The notes under the pieces are model-generated. The model saw nothing but the letters and a program-made list of their open reading frames with translations. It made no database searches and had not been told where the DNA came from. The position numbers and the translations under genes were made by a program. From Synechococcus sp. SP2 MAG (GTDB lineage Bacteria > Cyanobacteriota > Cyanobacteriia > PCC-6307 > Cyanobiaceae), in assembly GCA_030756895.1 (NCBI GenBank), contig JAVBIX010000036.1:65223-129222 (forward strand): a DNA stretch of 64,000 nt, read 5' to 3'. Positions 18,756 through 28,034 of this stretch are shown here, piece by piece (position 1 is the first letter of the stretch; every line of letters starts with the position of its first letter).

Positions 18756-19985
18756 ATGGCCAGCAAACTGCCTCTTGCCGACACCGTCGGCATGGCTCTC
18801 ACCACACTGAAGGCAAATCGCTTACGCAGTTTGCTCACGATGCTGGGCATTGTGATTGGCAATGCCTCTGTGATCACGCTGGTTGGTGTTGGTCGAGGCG
18901 CCCAAAATTTGGCAGAAGAGCAGCTCAGCAGTCTTGGAGCCAACGTGTTGTTTGTGGTTCCTGGGAGCAATGACACGCGAAGGCAGGGGGTGGCCTTTCC
19001 GCGCACCTTGGTGCTGGACGATGCCAATGCCATTGCTGCGCAAGTACCAAGTGTCAAACGTGTCGCTCCACAGATCTCAGCCAATGAAGTAGTTCAGGCT
19101 GGAGCAAGAAGTACGAGCGCCTCGATTTCAGGGGTAACGGCAGCTTTTTTACCGGTGCGCAGTTTTGAGGTTGCCCGTGGCCGATTCATCAGTTCAGAGG
19201 ATGAACAGAGTGCAAAGACCGTTGTAGTGATTGGTCCAGATCTGCGTGACAAGCTCTTTCCTTCTGGGGCAGCCGTTGGTGAAAGCATTCGGATTAGAGA
19301 CCAAAGTTTCTCTGTCATTGGGGTGATGGAGCCCAAGGGTGCGGTCTTTGGTTCAAACCAAGATGAAAATGCTTATATCCCACTAACAACCATGGTGAGT
19401 CGCCTCACTGGCCGGGACCCAACCTATGGAGTCAGTCTCAGCTTTATCAGCGTTGAAGCGAAGGATGAGCAAAGCACCGGGCCAGCCAAGTTTCAAATCA
19501 CCAATTTGCTGAGGCAACGGCATCGCATTTTGCGCAAAGACGATTTTGCCGTCAGATCTCAGAAGGATGCTCTCACCATCGTTGGCACGATTACAGGCGG
19601 CCTAACCCTGATGCTGGGTGCGATCGGAGGCGTTTCGCTGCTCGTTGGAGGCATCGGAATCATGAACATCATGTTGGTATCGGTCAGCGAGCGCACAGAA
19701 GAGATCGGCTTACGCAAGGCATTGGGTGCGCGTAGTTCCGACGTTCTTCGACAGTTTTTGATTGAAAGTCTCGTTTTAGCGAGCCTCGGTGGCGTGATTG
19801 GAACCGCCGTAGGACTTGGCACCGTGACGGCTGTTGCCTTCTTTTCGCCCTTACCGGCAGCAATTGGCGCCTCGACAATTTTTGTCACGGTGGGGCTGTC
19901 TGGATCGATCGGTCTATTTTTCGGCGTCGTCCCTGCTAAGCGCGCAGCGATGCTCGATCCGATCGTTGCATTAAGAAGCCTATAA
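18756..19985 (+). CDS. MacB/FtsX-type ABC transporter permease
   Basis: Membrane component of a mechanotransmission-type ABC exporter, 409 residues. Layout: cytosolic start, one N-terminal helix (SLLTMLGIVIGNASVITLVGV), a large extracytoplasmic MacB_PCD domain (about residues 50-270), then three C-terminal helices with GIGIMNIMLVSVSERTEEIG and GLRKALGAR, both highly typical. Lipoprotein release, macrolide or peptide export are the known roles in the family. No ATPase or adaptor gene lies beside it, so partner and substrate are unknown. Confidence 0.9.
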   Translation: MASKLPLADTVGMALTTLKANRLRSLLTMLGIVIGNASVITLVGVGRGAQNLAEEQLSSLGANVLFVVPGSNDTRRQGVAFPRTLVLDDANAIAAQVPSVKRVAPQISANEVVQAGARSTSASISGVTAAFLPVRSFEVARGRFISSEDEQSAKTVVVIGPDLRDKLFPSGAAVGESIRIRDQSFSVIGVMEPKGAVFGSNQDENAYIPLTTMVSRLTGRDPTYGVSLSFISVEAKDEQSTGPAKFQITNLLRQRHRILRKDDFAVRSQKDALTIVGTITGGLTLMLGAIGGVSLLVGGIGIMNIMLVSVSERTEEIGLRKALGARSSDVLRQFLIESLVLASLGGVIGTAVGLGTVTAVAFFSPLPAAIGASTIFVTVGLSGSIGLFFGVVPAKRAAMLDPIVALRSL

Positions 19986-20053
19986 ATCACCTTGCCTTGA
20001 AACAGCGGTTTAGGTAAGGAAACTCTTACAGTCCTGATACTCACGATGAATCC

Positions 20054-21985
20054 ATGAATCAACGCTGGCGTCAGATAGCCCTTTGGATTCTTCCCATAGG
20101 CGTCGCGTTGCTGCTTGTTTGGCAGCTGGTTGGAAGCGGAGCTCTTAATAATCTTCGTAGTAGTAGTGCTCCCACGAACGGCAGTACCACTGTTGCTCCA
20201 CGCAATGCTGCCGTTGCTCGGATGAGCTATGGACGCTTCTTGGATTACGTCGCAGCTGGTCGCGTCACGGCAGTTGATATTTATGACGGTGGACGTAACG
20301 CAGTTGTGGAGGCGGTTGATCCTGATCTTGACAATCGAGTTCAAAGGCTCCGCGTAGACCTCCCTGGCTTGGCACCTGAGCTGATCAACACCCTTAAGGA
20401 AGAGGGCATCAGTTTCGATATTCATCCACCGAAGACTGCTCCTCCTGCCCTTGGAATTCTTGGAAATCTTCTATTCCCTCTATTACTGATCGGATCCTTG
20501 ATCTTTTTGGCTCGCCGTGGCAATTCCATGCCTGGCGGCCCTGGTCAAGCTATGCAATTCGGCAAGACGAAGGCCCGCTTTGCAATGGAAGCCGATACAG
20601 GCGTGAAATTTGATGATGTGGCCGGAGTTAGTGAAGCCAAGCAGGATTTGCAGGAAGTAGTCACCTTTTTGAAGCAGCCTGAACGCTTTACCTCGGTTGG
20701 TGCTCAGATTCCTAAGGGTGTTTTGTTAGTAGGCCCTCCAGGAACAGGCAAGACTCTTCTCGCTAAAGCGATTGCAGGAGAAGCGGGCGTTCCCTTTTTC
20801 GCGCTTTCTGGTTCTGAGTTTGTAGAAATGTTTGTGGGTGTCGGTGCTAGCCGAGTCCGCGATCTGTTCAAACGTGCGAAGGAAAATAGTCCTTGTCTCA
20901 TCTTTATTGATGAAATTGATGCCGTAGGTCGTCAACGTGGTGCTGGAATTGGTGGTGGCAACGATGAGCGCGAACAAACGCTCAATCAGCTGCTGACAGA
21001 AATGGATGGCTTTGAAGGAAATAGTGGAATTATCATTCTTGCCGCAACCAATAGACCTGATGTTCTTGACTCTGCGCTAATGCGTCCAGGTCGTTTTGAC
21101 CGTCAAGTCACTGTCGATGCCCCCGATATCAAAGGCCGACTTTCCATTCTTGAAGTTCACTCCAGGAACAAAAAGCTCGACGAAAACCTAACTCTTGAGA
21201 GCATTGCAAGAAGGACTCCAGGTTTTACAGGGGCAGACCTTGCCAATTTGTTGAACGAAGCGGCGATCCTTACGGCACGACGTCGCAAGGAAAGCATTGG
21301 AATTTCAGAAATTGATGATGCTGTGGATCGCATCATTGCTGGTATGGAGGGCCACCCCCTTACAGATGGTCGAAGCAAGAGACTGATTGCCTATCACGAA
21401 GTTGGACATGCTTTAGTTGGCACCCTTGTTAAAGATCATGATCCTGTTCAAAAGGTCACGCTCATTCCACGTGGACAGGCACAAGGCTTGACCTGGTTTT
21501 CACCTGATGAAGAGCAGATGTTGGTCTCACGCGCCCAGCTCAAAGCTCGAATCATGGGAGCTCTAGGAGGTCGTGCTGCTGAAGACGTTGTATTTGGTCA
21601 CTCCGAGATCACAACTGGCGCCGGTGGTGACATTCAAATGGTGGCCTCTTTAGCTCGCCAAATGGTGACTCAATTTGGAATGAGCCAGTTAGGACCAATG
21701 GCACTTGAGGGTGGCAATCAGGAAGTTTTCCTTGGTCGTGATTTGATGACAAGGAGTGATGTTTCCGATGCCATCTCTAAACAGATTGATGAGCAGGTTC
21801 GTTTAATCGTGATGAAGTGCTACGAAGAAACTGTTGTACTCGTTGGTCAACATCGCCAAGCTATGGATAAATTAGTGGAGCAGCTCATCGAACAGGAAAC
21901 GTTAGATGGTGATGAATTCCGTGATGTTGTTGCTGAATTTGCTGAAATACCCGAAAAAGAGCGATTCTCTCCCCTGCTTGCATAA
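20054..21985 (+). CDS. ftsH: ATP-dependent zinc metalloprotease FtsH
   Basis: Membrane-anchored AAA+ protease that degrades damaged membrane proteins; in cyanobacteria FtsH complexes remove photodamaged PSII D1. 643 residues. Two N-terminal membrane helices flank an extracytoplasmic domain. The AAA domain has Walker A GPPGTGKT (about residue 227), Walker B with [12 protein letters not shown] and the second region of homology [18 protein letters not shown]. The zinc site is HEVGH (about residue 447). Length and TRRKESI-type linker are standard. The first of the terminators before clpP follows immediately. thf1, whose product is linked to FtsH levels, lies nearby. Confidence 0.97.
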   Translation: MNQRWRQIALWILPIGVALLLVWQLVGSGALNNLRSSSAPTNGSTTVAPRNAAVARMSYGRFLDYVAAGRVTAVDIYDGGRNAVVEAVDPDLDNRVQRLRVDLPGLAPELINTLKEEGISFDIHPPKTAPPALGILGNLLFPLLLIGSLIFLARRGNSMPGGPGQAMQFGKTKARFAMEADTGVKFDDVAGVSEAKQDLQEVVTFLKQPERFTSVGAQIPKGVLLVGPPGTGKTLLAKAIAGEAGVPFFALSGSEFVEMFVGVGASRVRDLFKRAKENSPCLIFIDEIDAVGRQRGAGIGGGNDEREQTLNQLLTEMDGFEGNSGIIILAATNRPDVLDSALMRPGRFDRQVTVDAPDIKGRLSILEVHSRNKKLDENLTLESIARRTPGFTGADLANLLNEAAILTARRRKESIGISEIDDAVDRIIAGMEGHPLTDGRSKRLIAYHEVGHALVGTLVKDHDPVQKVTLIPRGQAQGLTWFSPDEEQMLVSRAQLKARIMGALGGRAAEDVVFGHSEITTGAGGDIQMVASLARQMVTQFGMSQLGPMALEGGNQEVFLGRDLMTRSDVSDAISKQIDEQVRLIVMKCYEETVVLVGQHRQAMDKLVEQLIEQETLDGDEFRDVVAEFAEIPEKERFSPLLA

Positions 21986-21986
21986 C

Positions 21987-22021
21987 AAAAAAGACCAGGT
22001 TTTTTATAAACCTGGTCTTTT
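21987..22021. terminator. Two-way terminator between ftsH and clpP
   Basis: Near-perfect hairpin (AAAAGACCAGGTTT ... AAACCTGGTCTTTT) immediately after the ftsH stop. It ends in TTTT on the plus strand and, read on the minus strand, is followed by TTTTTT. It can therefore serve ftsH and the convergent clpP. Confidence 0.85.
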
Positions 22022-22041
22022 GATTATTTGGAATTAATTTC

Positions 22042-22070
22042 AAAGACCCTTACTATGAGGGTCTTTTTTT
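22042..22070 (+). terminator. Second terminator, plus strand, abutting clpP
   Basis: Hairpin AAGACCCT-tacta-tGAGGGTCTT followed by an eight-base T-tract on the plus strand. Its T-tract touches the clpP stop codon (22070-22072). It acts as a back-up stop for ftsH transcripts before they run antisense into clpP. Confidence 0.8.
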
Positions 22071-22660
22071 TATACAGAGCGAACAGGGCTCTTATCAATG
22101 ACATTGTCGATCAAGCCGTACTCCATAGCCTGTTGTGGAGACATAAAGAAATCGCGGTCGGTATCGGCTTGGATTTTGTCTAGTGGTTGTCCAGTCCGAT
22201 CAGCCAATTCATGATTCAGCCGATCTTTAAGGAACAAGATTTCGTCAGCTTGGATTCGAATATCACTGGCTTGACCACTTGCGCCTCCCAAGGGCTGGTG
22301 AATCATGATCCGAGAATGCTGCAAGCTGCTGCGCTTGCCTTTTGCTCCTGCGCAAAGCAGGAATGCACCCATGCTCGCAGCAAGGCCAACACAAACGGTA
22401 TGGACATCCGGCTTGATGTGCTGCATGGTGTCAAAAATTCCAAGCCCGTCGTAAACAGAGCCACCTGGAGAATTCACATATAGAAAGATCTCTTTTTCGG
22501 GATCTTCTGCTTCAAGAAAAAGAAGCTGAGCAACGATTCGATTGGCGGAATCGCTGGTGACAGGCTCCCCTAAGAAGATGATTCGCTCCCTTAAGAGACG
22601 AGAATAAATATCAAAAGCCCTTTCTCCTCTTCCTGATTCCTCGATCACGATCGGGATCAT
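22070..22660 (-). CDS. clpP: ATP-dependent Clp protease proteolytic subunit
   Basis: Serine peptidase that forms the barrel of the Clp protease with ClpX or ClpC. 196 residues. The catalytic triad is complete: Ser96 in GLAASMGAF, His121 in RIMIHQP, Asp170 in DRDFFMS. Start [21 protein letters not shown] is canonical. It stands alone on the minus strand, convergent with ftsH. clpS, the adaptor gene, is 3 kb away. Cyanobacteria carry several clpP copies, and the paralog number cannot be set from the sequence alone. Confidence 0.96.
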   Translation of the reverse strand: MIPIVIEESGRGERAFDIYSRLLRERIIFLGEPVTSDSANRIVAQLLFLEAEDPEKEIFLYVNSPGGSVYDGLGIFDTMQHIKPDVHTVCVGLAASMGAFLLCAGAKGKRSSLQHSRIMIHQPLGGASGQASDIRIQADEILFLKDRLNHELADRTGQPLDKIQADTDRDFFMSPQQAMEYGLIDNVIDKSPVRSV

Positions 22661-22741
22661 GTTGCATTGCTTCAGTTAGAACAATCCTAACGGCGGCAGC
22701 AGCGGCGCTATGGTCTTAATTCAAAGTGGGGTGGAAGGACC

Positions 22742-23485
22742 TTGACGGATCAACGGACGATCGCTGACAGCAAGCGTGCCTTCCATGCAGCTTTTCCCTA
22801 CGTCATTCCGTCTCTGTACAGAAGAACGGCAGACGAGCTCTTGGTTGAGCTGCACTTACTTAGTCATCAACAGCATTTCAAAAGCGACGCATTATTCGCT
22901 GTGGGCCTGCGTCAGGTGTTTCAGGCGTTCACCCAGGGCTACAAGCCCGAAAAACACCTCGATGAGCTCTATGCGGCCATTTGCACGTGCAATGGGTTCG
23001 ATCCGGAGGCTTTGAAACAGCTGGCAGAGGGATCGACCTCAGCCGTTTCAGGACATACGGTTAGTGAAGTGCGTGAATGGCTTTCCAATCGCGGAGCTGG
23101 GGCTCCAGAGCCTTTGGCATCGGGTATTTCTAGTGTTGGCGGTGAATCTTTTCACTATTCGCGTTTGATGGCTGTGGGCTTGTTGAGCCTGCTCTCCTCC
23201 GCTCAAGGTGGTGAACCATCCGACCCTGTTGAGCTCAAAACCCTTGCCCATGAAATTGGTGAGCAACTTGGACTATCCAAGCCTCGTCTTGACAAGGATC
23301 TCAGCCTGTACACATCCAATCTTGAAAAGATGGCTCAGGCTGTGGAACTGATTGAAGAAACCTTGGCTGCTGAACGTCGCAAACGGGAACGTCAGGAGGC
23401 TGATTCTCAAGCCAGCGATTCCAAGACACCCGAAGCTCAATCTGAGTCGTCCGAGGATTCAGCTGCGGAAGAGAGCACTAATTGA
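22742..23485 (+). CDS. thf1: Thylakoid formation protein Thf1 (Psb29)
   Basis: Thf1/Psb29 is needed for PSII assembly and repair and interacts with FtsH in cyanobacteria and plants. 247 residues, mostly helical. Signatures are SKRAFHAAFPYVIPSLYRR, ADELLVELHLLSHQ and FAVGLRQVFQAFTQGY. The acidic, Ser/Glu-rich tail (after about residue 205) is low-complexity. The start is TTG in MTDQRTIADSKRAF, behind a GGAAGGA leader, with no upstream ATG in frame. The 3' end overlaps the convergent DUF3352-type gene by 49 bases. Confidence 0.93.
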   Translation: MTDQRTIADSKRAFHAAFPYVIPSLYRRTADELLVELHLLSHQQHFKSDALFAVGLRQVFQAFTQGYKPEKHLDELYAAICTCNGFDPEALKQLAEGSTSAVSGHTVSEVREWLSNRGAGAPEPLASGISSVGGESFHYSRLMAVGLLSLLSSAQGGEPSDPVELKTLAHEIGEQLGLSKPRLDKDLSLYTSNLEKMAQAVELIEETLAAERRKRERQEADSQASDSKTPEAQSESSEDSAAEESTN

Positions 23486-24882
23486 CCACTGATCTTCCAC
23501 CAAGCTTGTTGGGCTGAAGCCTTCAGGTTGGACGAATTGATTGCTGGTTCGATTTGAAGATGTAAGGAATCGGCCTGCTTTAGGAGTGCAGGCCAGGATC
23601 CGTTCATCAATCCGAGCGATGCGAGATTGCTGGGACGGGCATTGAGCTTCAGTGCTAATAGCTTTGATATTGGAAGAACTTGATAAAACGGTTTTGTGTC
23701 AGGAAGACTTGCTAGTCCAGCACTCAACAGCATGGAATTTTTGGAGTATTGCAACCAACGCCAACCACCCACAATCTTGTTTTGCCCTTCACGCTTATCT
23801 TTCCAAATCACGGCATCTGATTTTTGGTCTTTGTTCTTAGCTGGGTTGATGCGTTGAAAGCCACGTTCTTCTAAGTGGTTGCTCACTCGATCAAGAACTG
23901 AGGCCCATGCGGCAGCTCCTCCAGGCAACGGTGCCTGAAATTGAAGCCCCGCTCGGTAAGCACCTTTGGCTTGTTGTTTAAGACGGAGCGAAAACGGTGA
24001 CAGCGCAAGCCTTGATCGAATCGATTGATTGACTCCGTACTGAGCTTCCAAGGGCTCCTGGATGATTTGGCGACTCAGCAGTTTGCCCAGGATTAAATCG
24101 ACTCGGGCTCCATTCACTTCTAGAAGACTGTCTTCATCAAATTTTGCTGGCTTTTGACGATTAGAAACTGAAAAAATCCACCCTTGTTTTGGTTGTGATG
24201 CGGCAAGAGCGAGAGAGCGATCACCAACGACTCCACCCCAATGGAGTGTGTTGCCGATCAGGCGAAGTGCAAGGCATCCGTGACTCGCCTGCTGAAGCAA
24301 GGTAGCTGTTGTTCCACTTATGGCAGCGAGTGCATCGCTCGTCCAAAACACGGCAGGAGCGTTAGCTAGACGCTGCATGCAACGGCTTTGAAGGGATGTT
24401 GGTTGAGCCGGACGTTCGGGTTGGCGTTTAAGTCTTTGAATAAGCTGTTGACGATGCAACTCATCGGAGCCAAGCAACGTCAACCCCAAGACTTGGTGTT
24501 TGCGTAAATTTTTGGAGTCGGTGGCGAGGAGTTGATCCGGAAGAATCAAATAGGCGTCGCCATCGTCTGACCATCCCTGCCACCAGATCGAGCGACCTTG
24601 CCGTTTCCATAAGTTTGCAGCTCGAACCAGGCCAAGGCGTTGATTCCAAAGCTTGGGAGCTGGGCGTTTTGAATCTCCGTGAAAAGACTGCATCAAACTG
24701 AATGCCCCTGAGACACGAGTCAGTGATGCATGTATTCCATCGTCTTGAAGTGATGGCTGATTCAGAATGACGCCGATCAAACCGCTCAATAAAACAGCCC
24801 CTAAACCCAGTGTCGTGACGGGTAGGGACTGAGCGATTGATCGGTAAGTGGAGATCTTCAGGAGTGAGTCAGCTGCGGTCAC
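23437..24882 (-). CDS. DUF3352-like anchored protein
   Basis: About 481 residues with one N-terminal membrane anchor (TTLGLGAVLLSGLIGVIL) and a long extracytoplasmic part. It resembles the DUF3352 family of cyanobacteria and others; function unknown. The longest frame uses a TTG at 24933, but this overlaps the 49-codon ORF behind petN by 65 bases. A GTG at 24882 with an AGG-rich leader shortens the overlap to 14 bases and is preferred. The last 49 bases overlap thf1 on the opposite strand, so both C-termini share DNA. Confidence 0.65.
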   Translation of the reverse strand: MTAADSLLKISTYRSIAQSLPVTTLGLGAVLLSGLIGVILNQPSLQDDGIHASLTRVSGAFSLMQSFHGDSKRPAPKLWNQRLGLVRAANLWKRQGRSIWWQGWSDDGDAYLILPDQLLATDSKNLRKHQVLGLTLLGSDELHRQQLIQRLKRQPERPAQPTSLQSRCMQRLANAPAVFWTSDALAAISGTTATLLQQASHGCLALRLIGNTLHWGGVVGDRSLALAASQPKQGWIFSVSNRQKPAKFDEDSLLEVNGARVDLILGKLLSRQIIQEPLEAQYGVNQSIRSRLALSPFSLRLKQQAKGAYRAGLQFQAPLPGGAAAWASVLDRVSNHLEERGFQRINPAKNKDQKSDAVIWKDKREGQNKIVGGWRWLQYSKNSMLLSAGLASLPDTKPFYQVLPISKLLALKLNARPSNLASLGLMNGSWPALLKQADSLHLQIEPAINSSNLKASAQQAWWKISGQLVLSSAAESSDDSD

Positions 24883-25018
24883 GAGAACGCCTGCGGCGAC
24901 GATCTTTCCACTCGATGGTGGAGAGGTAAGCAACTATCACGCTGACAAAGACCAATAGAACCGCAGCGGTCATCGCCAATCCCTGACTGACGATGGGAGC
25001 TTGCAGTGCTTCGTTCAC
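24869..25018 (-). CDS. Possible small membrane protein coupled to petN
   Basis: A 49-codon ORF with GTG start one base after the petN stop, too short to be listed by usual length cut-offs. It has one hydrophobic segment (GLAMTAAVLLVFVSVIVAY) and a strongly basic tail (EWKDRRRRRSRDRS), a single-pass design with basic tail in the stroma or cytoplasm by the positive-inside rule. An ATG 15 codons in gives a 34-residue version. Adjacent to petN, it may be a thylakoid subunit or assembly factor. I do not recognise it. Confidence 0.5.
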   Translation of the reverse strand: MNEALQAPIVSQGLAMTAAVLLVFVSVIVAYLSTIEWKDRRRRRSRDRS

Positions 25019-25019
25019 T

Positions 25020-25121
25020 TCAGAAATTCACGGTGCCATCACCATTACGACCCCAGACCACCATCGCGATCGAGAAACTGAAGACAGCAGCGAGGGATGC
25101 CCAGGCAATCGTGAACAGCAT
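25020..25121 (-). CDS. petN: Cytochrome b6-f complex subunit 8 (PetN)
   Basis: A 33-residue single-helix subunit of the cytochrome b6f complex. The translation begins [16 protein letters not shown], with a transmembrane helix, and ends in the hallmark [10 protein letters not shown] followed by TVNF. It is missed by length-based gene calls but is near-identical in plan to known PetN. It stands 73 bases from the divergent clpS start. Confidence 0.95.
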   Translation of the reverse strand: MLFTIAWASLAAVFSFSIAMVVWGRNGDGTVNF

Positions 25122-25194
25122 TGAAATAACGCTTGAATGCAGTGAGCTTACCTAGGTTTCCCCTCGGAACTGACTGGTTGATTCATTACTTCTT

Positions 25195-25491
25195 ATGACC
25201 ATGGCAACACCTGGAACTGCAAGCGTCCTTCAGCCGGAACGTACAACACTGCGTTATCCGAATGCCAGAGTCATCGTTCTCAACGATGACGTCAATACGT
25301 TTGAACACGTGGTTGAGTGCTTATGCAAAATCATCCCAGGGATGACTAGCGATAGGGCTTGGACACTTGCCCATCAAGTCGATGGAGAAGGTGCTGCAGA
25401 AGTTTGGGCTGGTCCCCTTGAACCCGCAGAGCTCTACCACCAACAACTCAGCAGTGAGGGACTCACGATGGCTCCATTGGAACGCAATTAA
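25195..25491 (+). CDS. clpS: ClpS adaptor protein
   Basis: Delivers N-degron substrates to ClpC/ClpA. 98 residues with the ClpS core VIVLNDDVNTFEHVVECL and the histidine-containing helix AWTLAHQVDGEGAAEVWAG that binds N-terminal residues. Start can be ATG 25195 or the ATG two codons later. Its stop overlaps the ATG of the PucC-like gene by one base (TAATG), suggesting coupled translation. Confidence 0.95.
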   Translation: MTMATPGTASVLQPERTTLRYPNARVIVLNDDVNTFEHVVECLCKIIPGMTSDRAWTLAHQVDGEGAAEVWAGPLEPAELYHQQLSSEGLTMAPLERN

Positions 25492-26897
25492 TGCCACTAG
25501 CCGCAACCATTGAGATGAATGACGTCCCAGGTCTTCGCTGGCCGACCCTGCTCCGTTTGAGTCTCTTTCAAGCTTGTCTTGGAACCCTTGCTGTTCTATT
25601 CACCGGGACCTTTAATCGGATTCTGATTACAGAACTTGCCTTTCCTGCATTGCTTGCGGGTGGAGGTTTGGGATTTGAGCAATTGGTCTCACCAGCACGG
25701 GTTCTGTTCGGACATCTCAGTGACTCCCATCCATTAATGGGCAAACATCGAACGCCTTATGTTCTGCTAGGGACGGTCGCTATCTGTCTGTTGGCGATTC
25801 TCAGTGTTCCTGTCAGTTTCAAAGTGAAGGAGGCTCTCGACAGCGGATCACCCTTGATAGCCACTGCTGGAATTGCTGCATTTTGTGGTTTATTTGCTCT
25901 CTATGGATTGGGTACTTCTTTAGCAAGCACGTCTTACTTAGCCCTTGTTATTGATCGCACAACCGAAGAGCAAAGACCGCGATGCATCGGTGTGATTTGG
26001 GCGATGCTCACAGTAGGAATCATCGTTGGTGCGATTGCAATCAGTCTTGCCGTCCGCTCAATTGATGGAATATCAGATCCAGTGATTCTTCAGAGCTGGC
26101 TTCAGAAATTCATGATCGCGATTACTTCAATTGTGATGGTATTGGCCATTATCTCCACCTGGGGCGTTGAAAAAAGAACCGCTCCTGGTTCTGTTCGATC
26201 TGTACAGGATTTGGTAACTCTTAAAGATGCCTGGGGTGTTGTTACATCAAGTCGTCAAATTGTTATATTTTTTGGATTTTTAGTTTTATTCACTCTTGGA
26301 CTATTTTTACAGGATCCAATCTTAGAAAGTTTTGGTGCAGAAGTATTTGGTATGCCTGTCTCTAAGACTACTTTGCTTAATGCATGGTGGGGTTCAGGGA
26401 CCCTTGTTGGTCTACTTTTGGCAGGCTGGTTTATCACACCGAAACTTGGAAAGTTGGCCACTGCCCGTTTGGGTTGCTGGATGGTGATGGGTTCTTTATC
26501 CCTGCTGGTGGTCAGTGGCTGGCAGCAAGCTTCAGGACTCCTTCCTGTCGTGATGGTGTTGTTTGGCTTAGCTGCCGGGGTTGGTACCAATAGTGCTCTC
26601 ACCTTGATGCTTGATCTCACTCTTCCAGCGATGGCTGGAACCTTTGTAGGCATTTGGGGGTTAGCGCAAGCTCTGTCTCGCGGGTTTGGGAAGGTCGTGG
26701 GTGGTGGTCTGCTTGATCTTGGTCGTCAGCTTCTACCCAATGCTGGTCCAATGGCAGGTTATGGCTTAGTTTTTACGATTGAAATCCTTGTTATGGCAGG
26801 GGCTCTGATTGTTTTAAATCAACTCAGCGTCGCTCAATTCAGAGAAACCACTACACAACGACTCGACATGGTGTTGATGGCAGAAATTGACGCTTGA
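25491..26897 (+). CDS. PucC-family (LhaA-like) MFS transporter
   Basis: Membrane protein of the BCD/PucC subfamily of MFS, 468 residues and about twelve helices. Signatures are RLSLFQACLGTLAVLFTGT, NRILITELAFPALLAG and DSHPLMGKHRTPYVLLG. In purple bacteria PucC and LhaA help assemble light-harvesting complexes; cyanobacterial members probably handle chlorophyll or pigment-protein assembly. Coupling to clpS by a one-base overlap is probably only compaction. Confidence 0.88.
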   Translation: MPLAATIEMNDVPGLRWPTLLRLSLFQACLGTLAVLFTGTFNRILITELAFPALLAGGGLGFEQLVSPARVLFGHLSDSHPLMGKHRTPYVLLGTVAICLLAILSVPVSFKVKEALDSGSPLIATAGIAAFCGLFALYGLGTSLASTSYLALVIDRTTEEQRPRCIGVIWAMLTVGIIVGAIAISLAVRSIDGISDPVILQSWLQKFMIAITSIVMVLAIISTWGVEKRTAPGSVRSVQDLVTLKDAWGVVTSSRQIVIFFGFLVLFTLGLFLQDPILESFGAEVFGMPVSKTTLLNAWWGSGTLVGLLLAGWFITPKLGKLATARLGCWMVMGSLSLLVVSGWQQASGLLPVVMVLFGLAAGVGTNSALTLMLDLTLPAMAGTFVGIWGLAQALSRGFGKVVGGGLLDLGRQLLPNAGPMAGYGLVFTIEILVMAGALIVLNQLSVAQFRETTTQRLDMVLMAEIDA

Positions 26898-26898
26898 A

Positions 26899-27135
26899 TC
26901 AAGCAGCAGGTTTACGCGTAGATCGAGTTAGCGACAACAGGGATTTCGTGCGCAACCGTTGTGTTTGAGCAGCAAAGACATACTGAATCACTTTTCCAGG
27001 GCAAAGAGCGAGACCCCGCACTTCATCACCATGGACCTCTGCCGTAAGGATCTTGGCTTTAGAGCCCAGTCGAGATGTCAACGGACCAGAGATCTCAGTT
27101 CTGAGGGAGTCGACAGATCGGAGCATGGCTCGCAA
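26899..27135 (-). CDS. Unrecognised small protein
   Basis: A 78-residue basic protein without membrane segment or signal. A central region (KILTAEVHGDEVRGLALCPGK) looks structured and the tail is Arg/Lys/Ser-rich. It ends one base from the PucC-like gene end and is divergent from the DUF2103-like gene. Function unknown; coding status is inferred from composition. Confidence 0.55.
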   Translation of the reverse strand: MRAMLRSVDSLRTEISGPLTSRLGSKAKILTAEVHGDEVRGLALCPGKVIQYVFAAQTQRLRTKSLLSLTRSTRKPAA

Positions 27136-27199
27136 GGAACACTTACCTGATCTCTAGCCAGAGTGGCTAACTTAAACAAGCATTATTTTTGAACCCCTA

Positions 27200-27484
27200 G
27201 TGGGCCGTCTCGTCATTACCCACAGCACCTACGTGAAGGGCCTCATACCCTGGCTCAAGGTGTTGGCGAATGACCCACAGATCCAGACCATTACCCCAGG
27301 AGTGATTGCAAGGGTTAAGGGACGTTGCCAAGATTTAATCCTGAGACCATCGGTTCCAATAAGAGGTGGATTCAAGTTGATGGCACGGCGTGGAAGGAGT
27401 GCTCAGGAGGTGTTTGTGATTACAACTTTGGAGAAAACGGATTTAATCGAACGTTTAGCGAGCACTAGATCTTTAATTCTCTGA
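27200..27484 (+). CDS. DUF2103-type protein
   Basis: A 94-residue protein starting at GTG with GRLVITHSTYVKGLIPWLK and a basic core (RRGRSAQEVFVITT). It resembles the DUF2103 family, annotated elsewhere as predicted metal-binding. No catalytic residues can be named. Monocistronic. Confidence 0.65.
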   Translation: MGRLVITHSTYVKGLIPWLKVLANDPQIQTITPGVIARVKGRCQDLILRPSVPIRGGFKLMARRGRSAQEVFVITTLEKTDLIERLASTRSLIL

Positions 27485-27551
27485 ATACATTAAATGAGAA
27501 TAATCATTAAACTTTTATCTCCAAAAATCGTTCGATAATTTTAGCCTATAA

Positions 27552-27857
27552 TTATTTTGTTAACTCAAATGTTTTTGCAACTTTCCATGTTGCTCGTATT
27601 TCTTTGTCTTGTCGACTATTTCCTGTTTCATAGTCTCCCTCATATCCCAAAACCACTGTTTTTTGCTGATTGAGTTGGCATGTTCGATTGAAAAGTGTGT
27701 ATTCCATTCCAAATCGCATGGTTTCTTTTCTTGTTTCTTCTTGCCAATTGTTGCATCTTTCTTCAGCTTCCACACCTTCAGCCATATTGTCAGGCGACAT
27801 AAAATCGCTGCAGCCAACCAGCCCTAACAGCAGTGTGAAAAATGCCAGGCGTTTCAT
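27552..27857 (-). CDS. Putative lipoprotein
   Basis: A 101-residue protein with a lipoprotein signal peptide: basic MKR, hydrophobic AFFTLLLGLV, then lipobox LVGC with the lipidated Cys at about residue 16. The mature part is small, acidic, and holds two further cysteines (RCNNW, RTCQL) that could form a disulfide. I do not recognise the family. Confidence 0.72.
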   Translation of the reverse strand: MKRLAFFTLLLGLVGCSDFMSPDNMAEGVEAEERCNNWQEETRKETMRFGMEYTLFNRTCQLNQQKTVVLGYEGDYETGNSRQDKEIRATWKVAKTFELTK

Positions 27858-28034
27858 CTGAGTCCCTTCTGTAGAAGCATTTTAGCCTTTTTGCCCAACA
27901 CGCCAATGGTTAATGATTGTTCGCGTCAGGCACTCGATAACAAATGCCTTCTCTAAGCACTACTAAAAATGAAGAAATCTTTATCCGTTGAATAATCTAA
28001 GTCCTTGCCACCAGTAGATATCAAGGGATTTACC

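Noticed and set aside
27490-27510. Fur-like AATGAGAATAATCATT
   Set aside because: It lies between convergent gene ends, not at a promoter, and the second half-site fits poorly.
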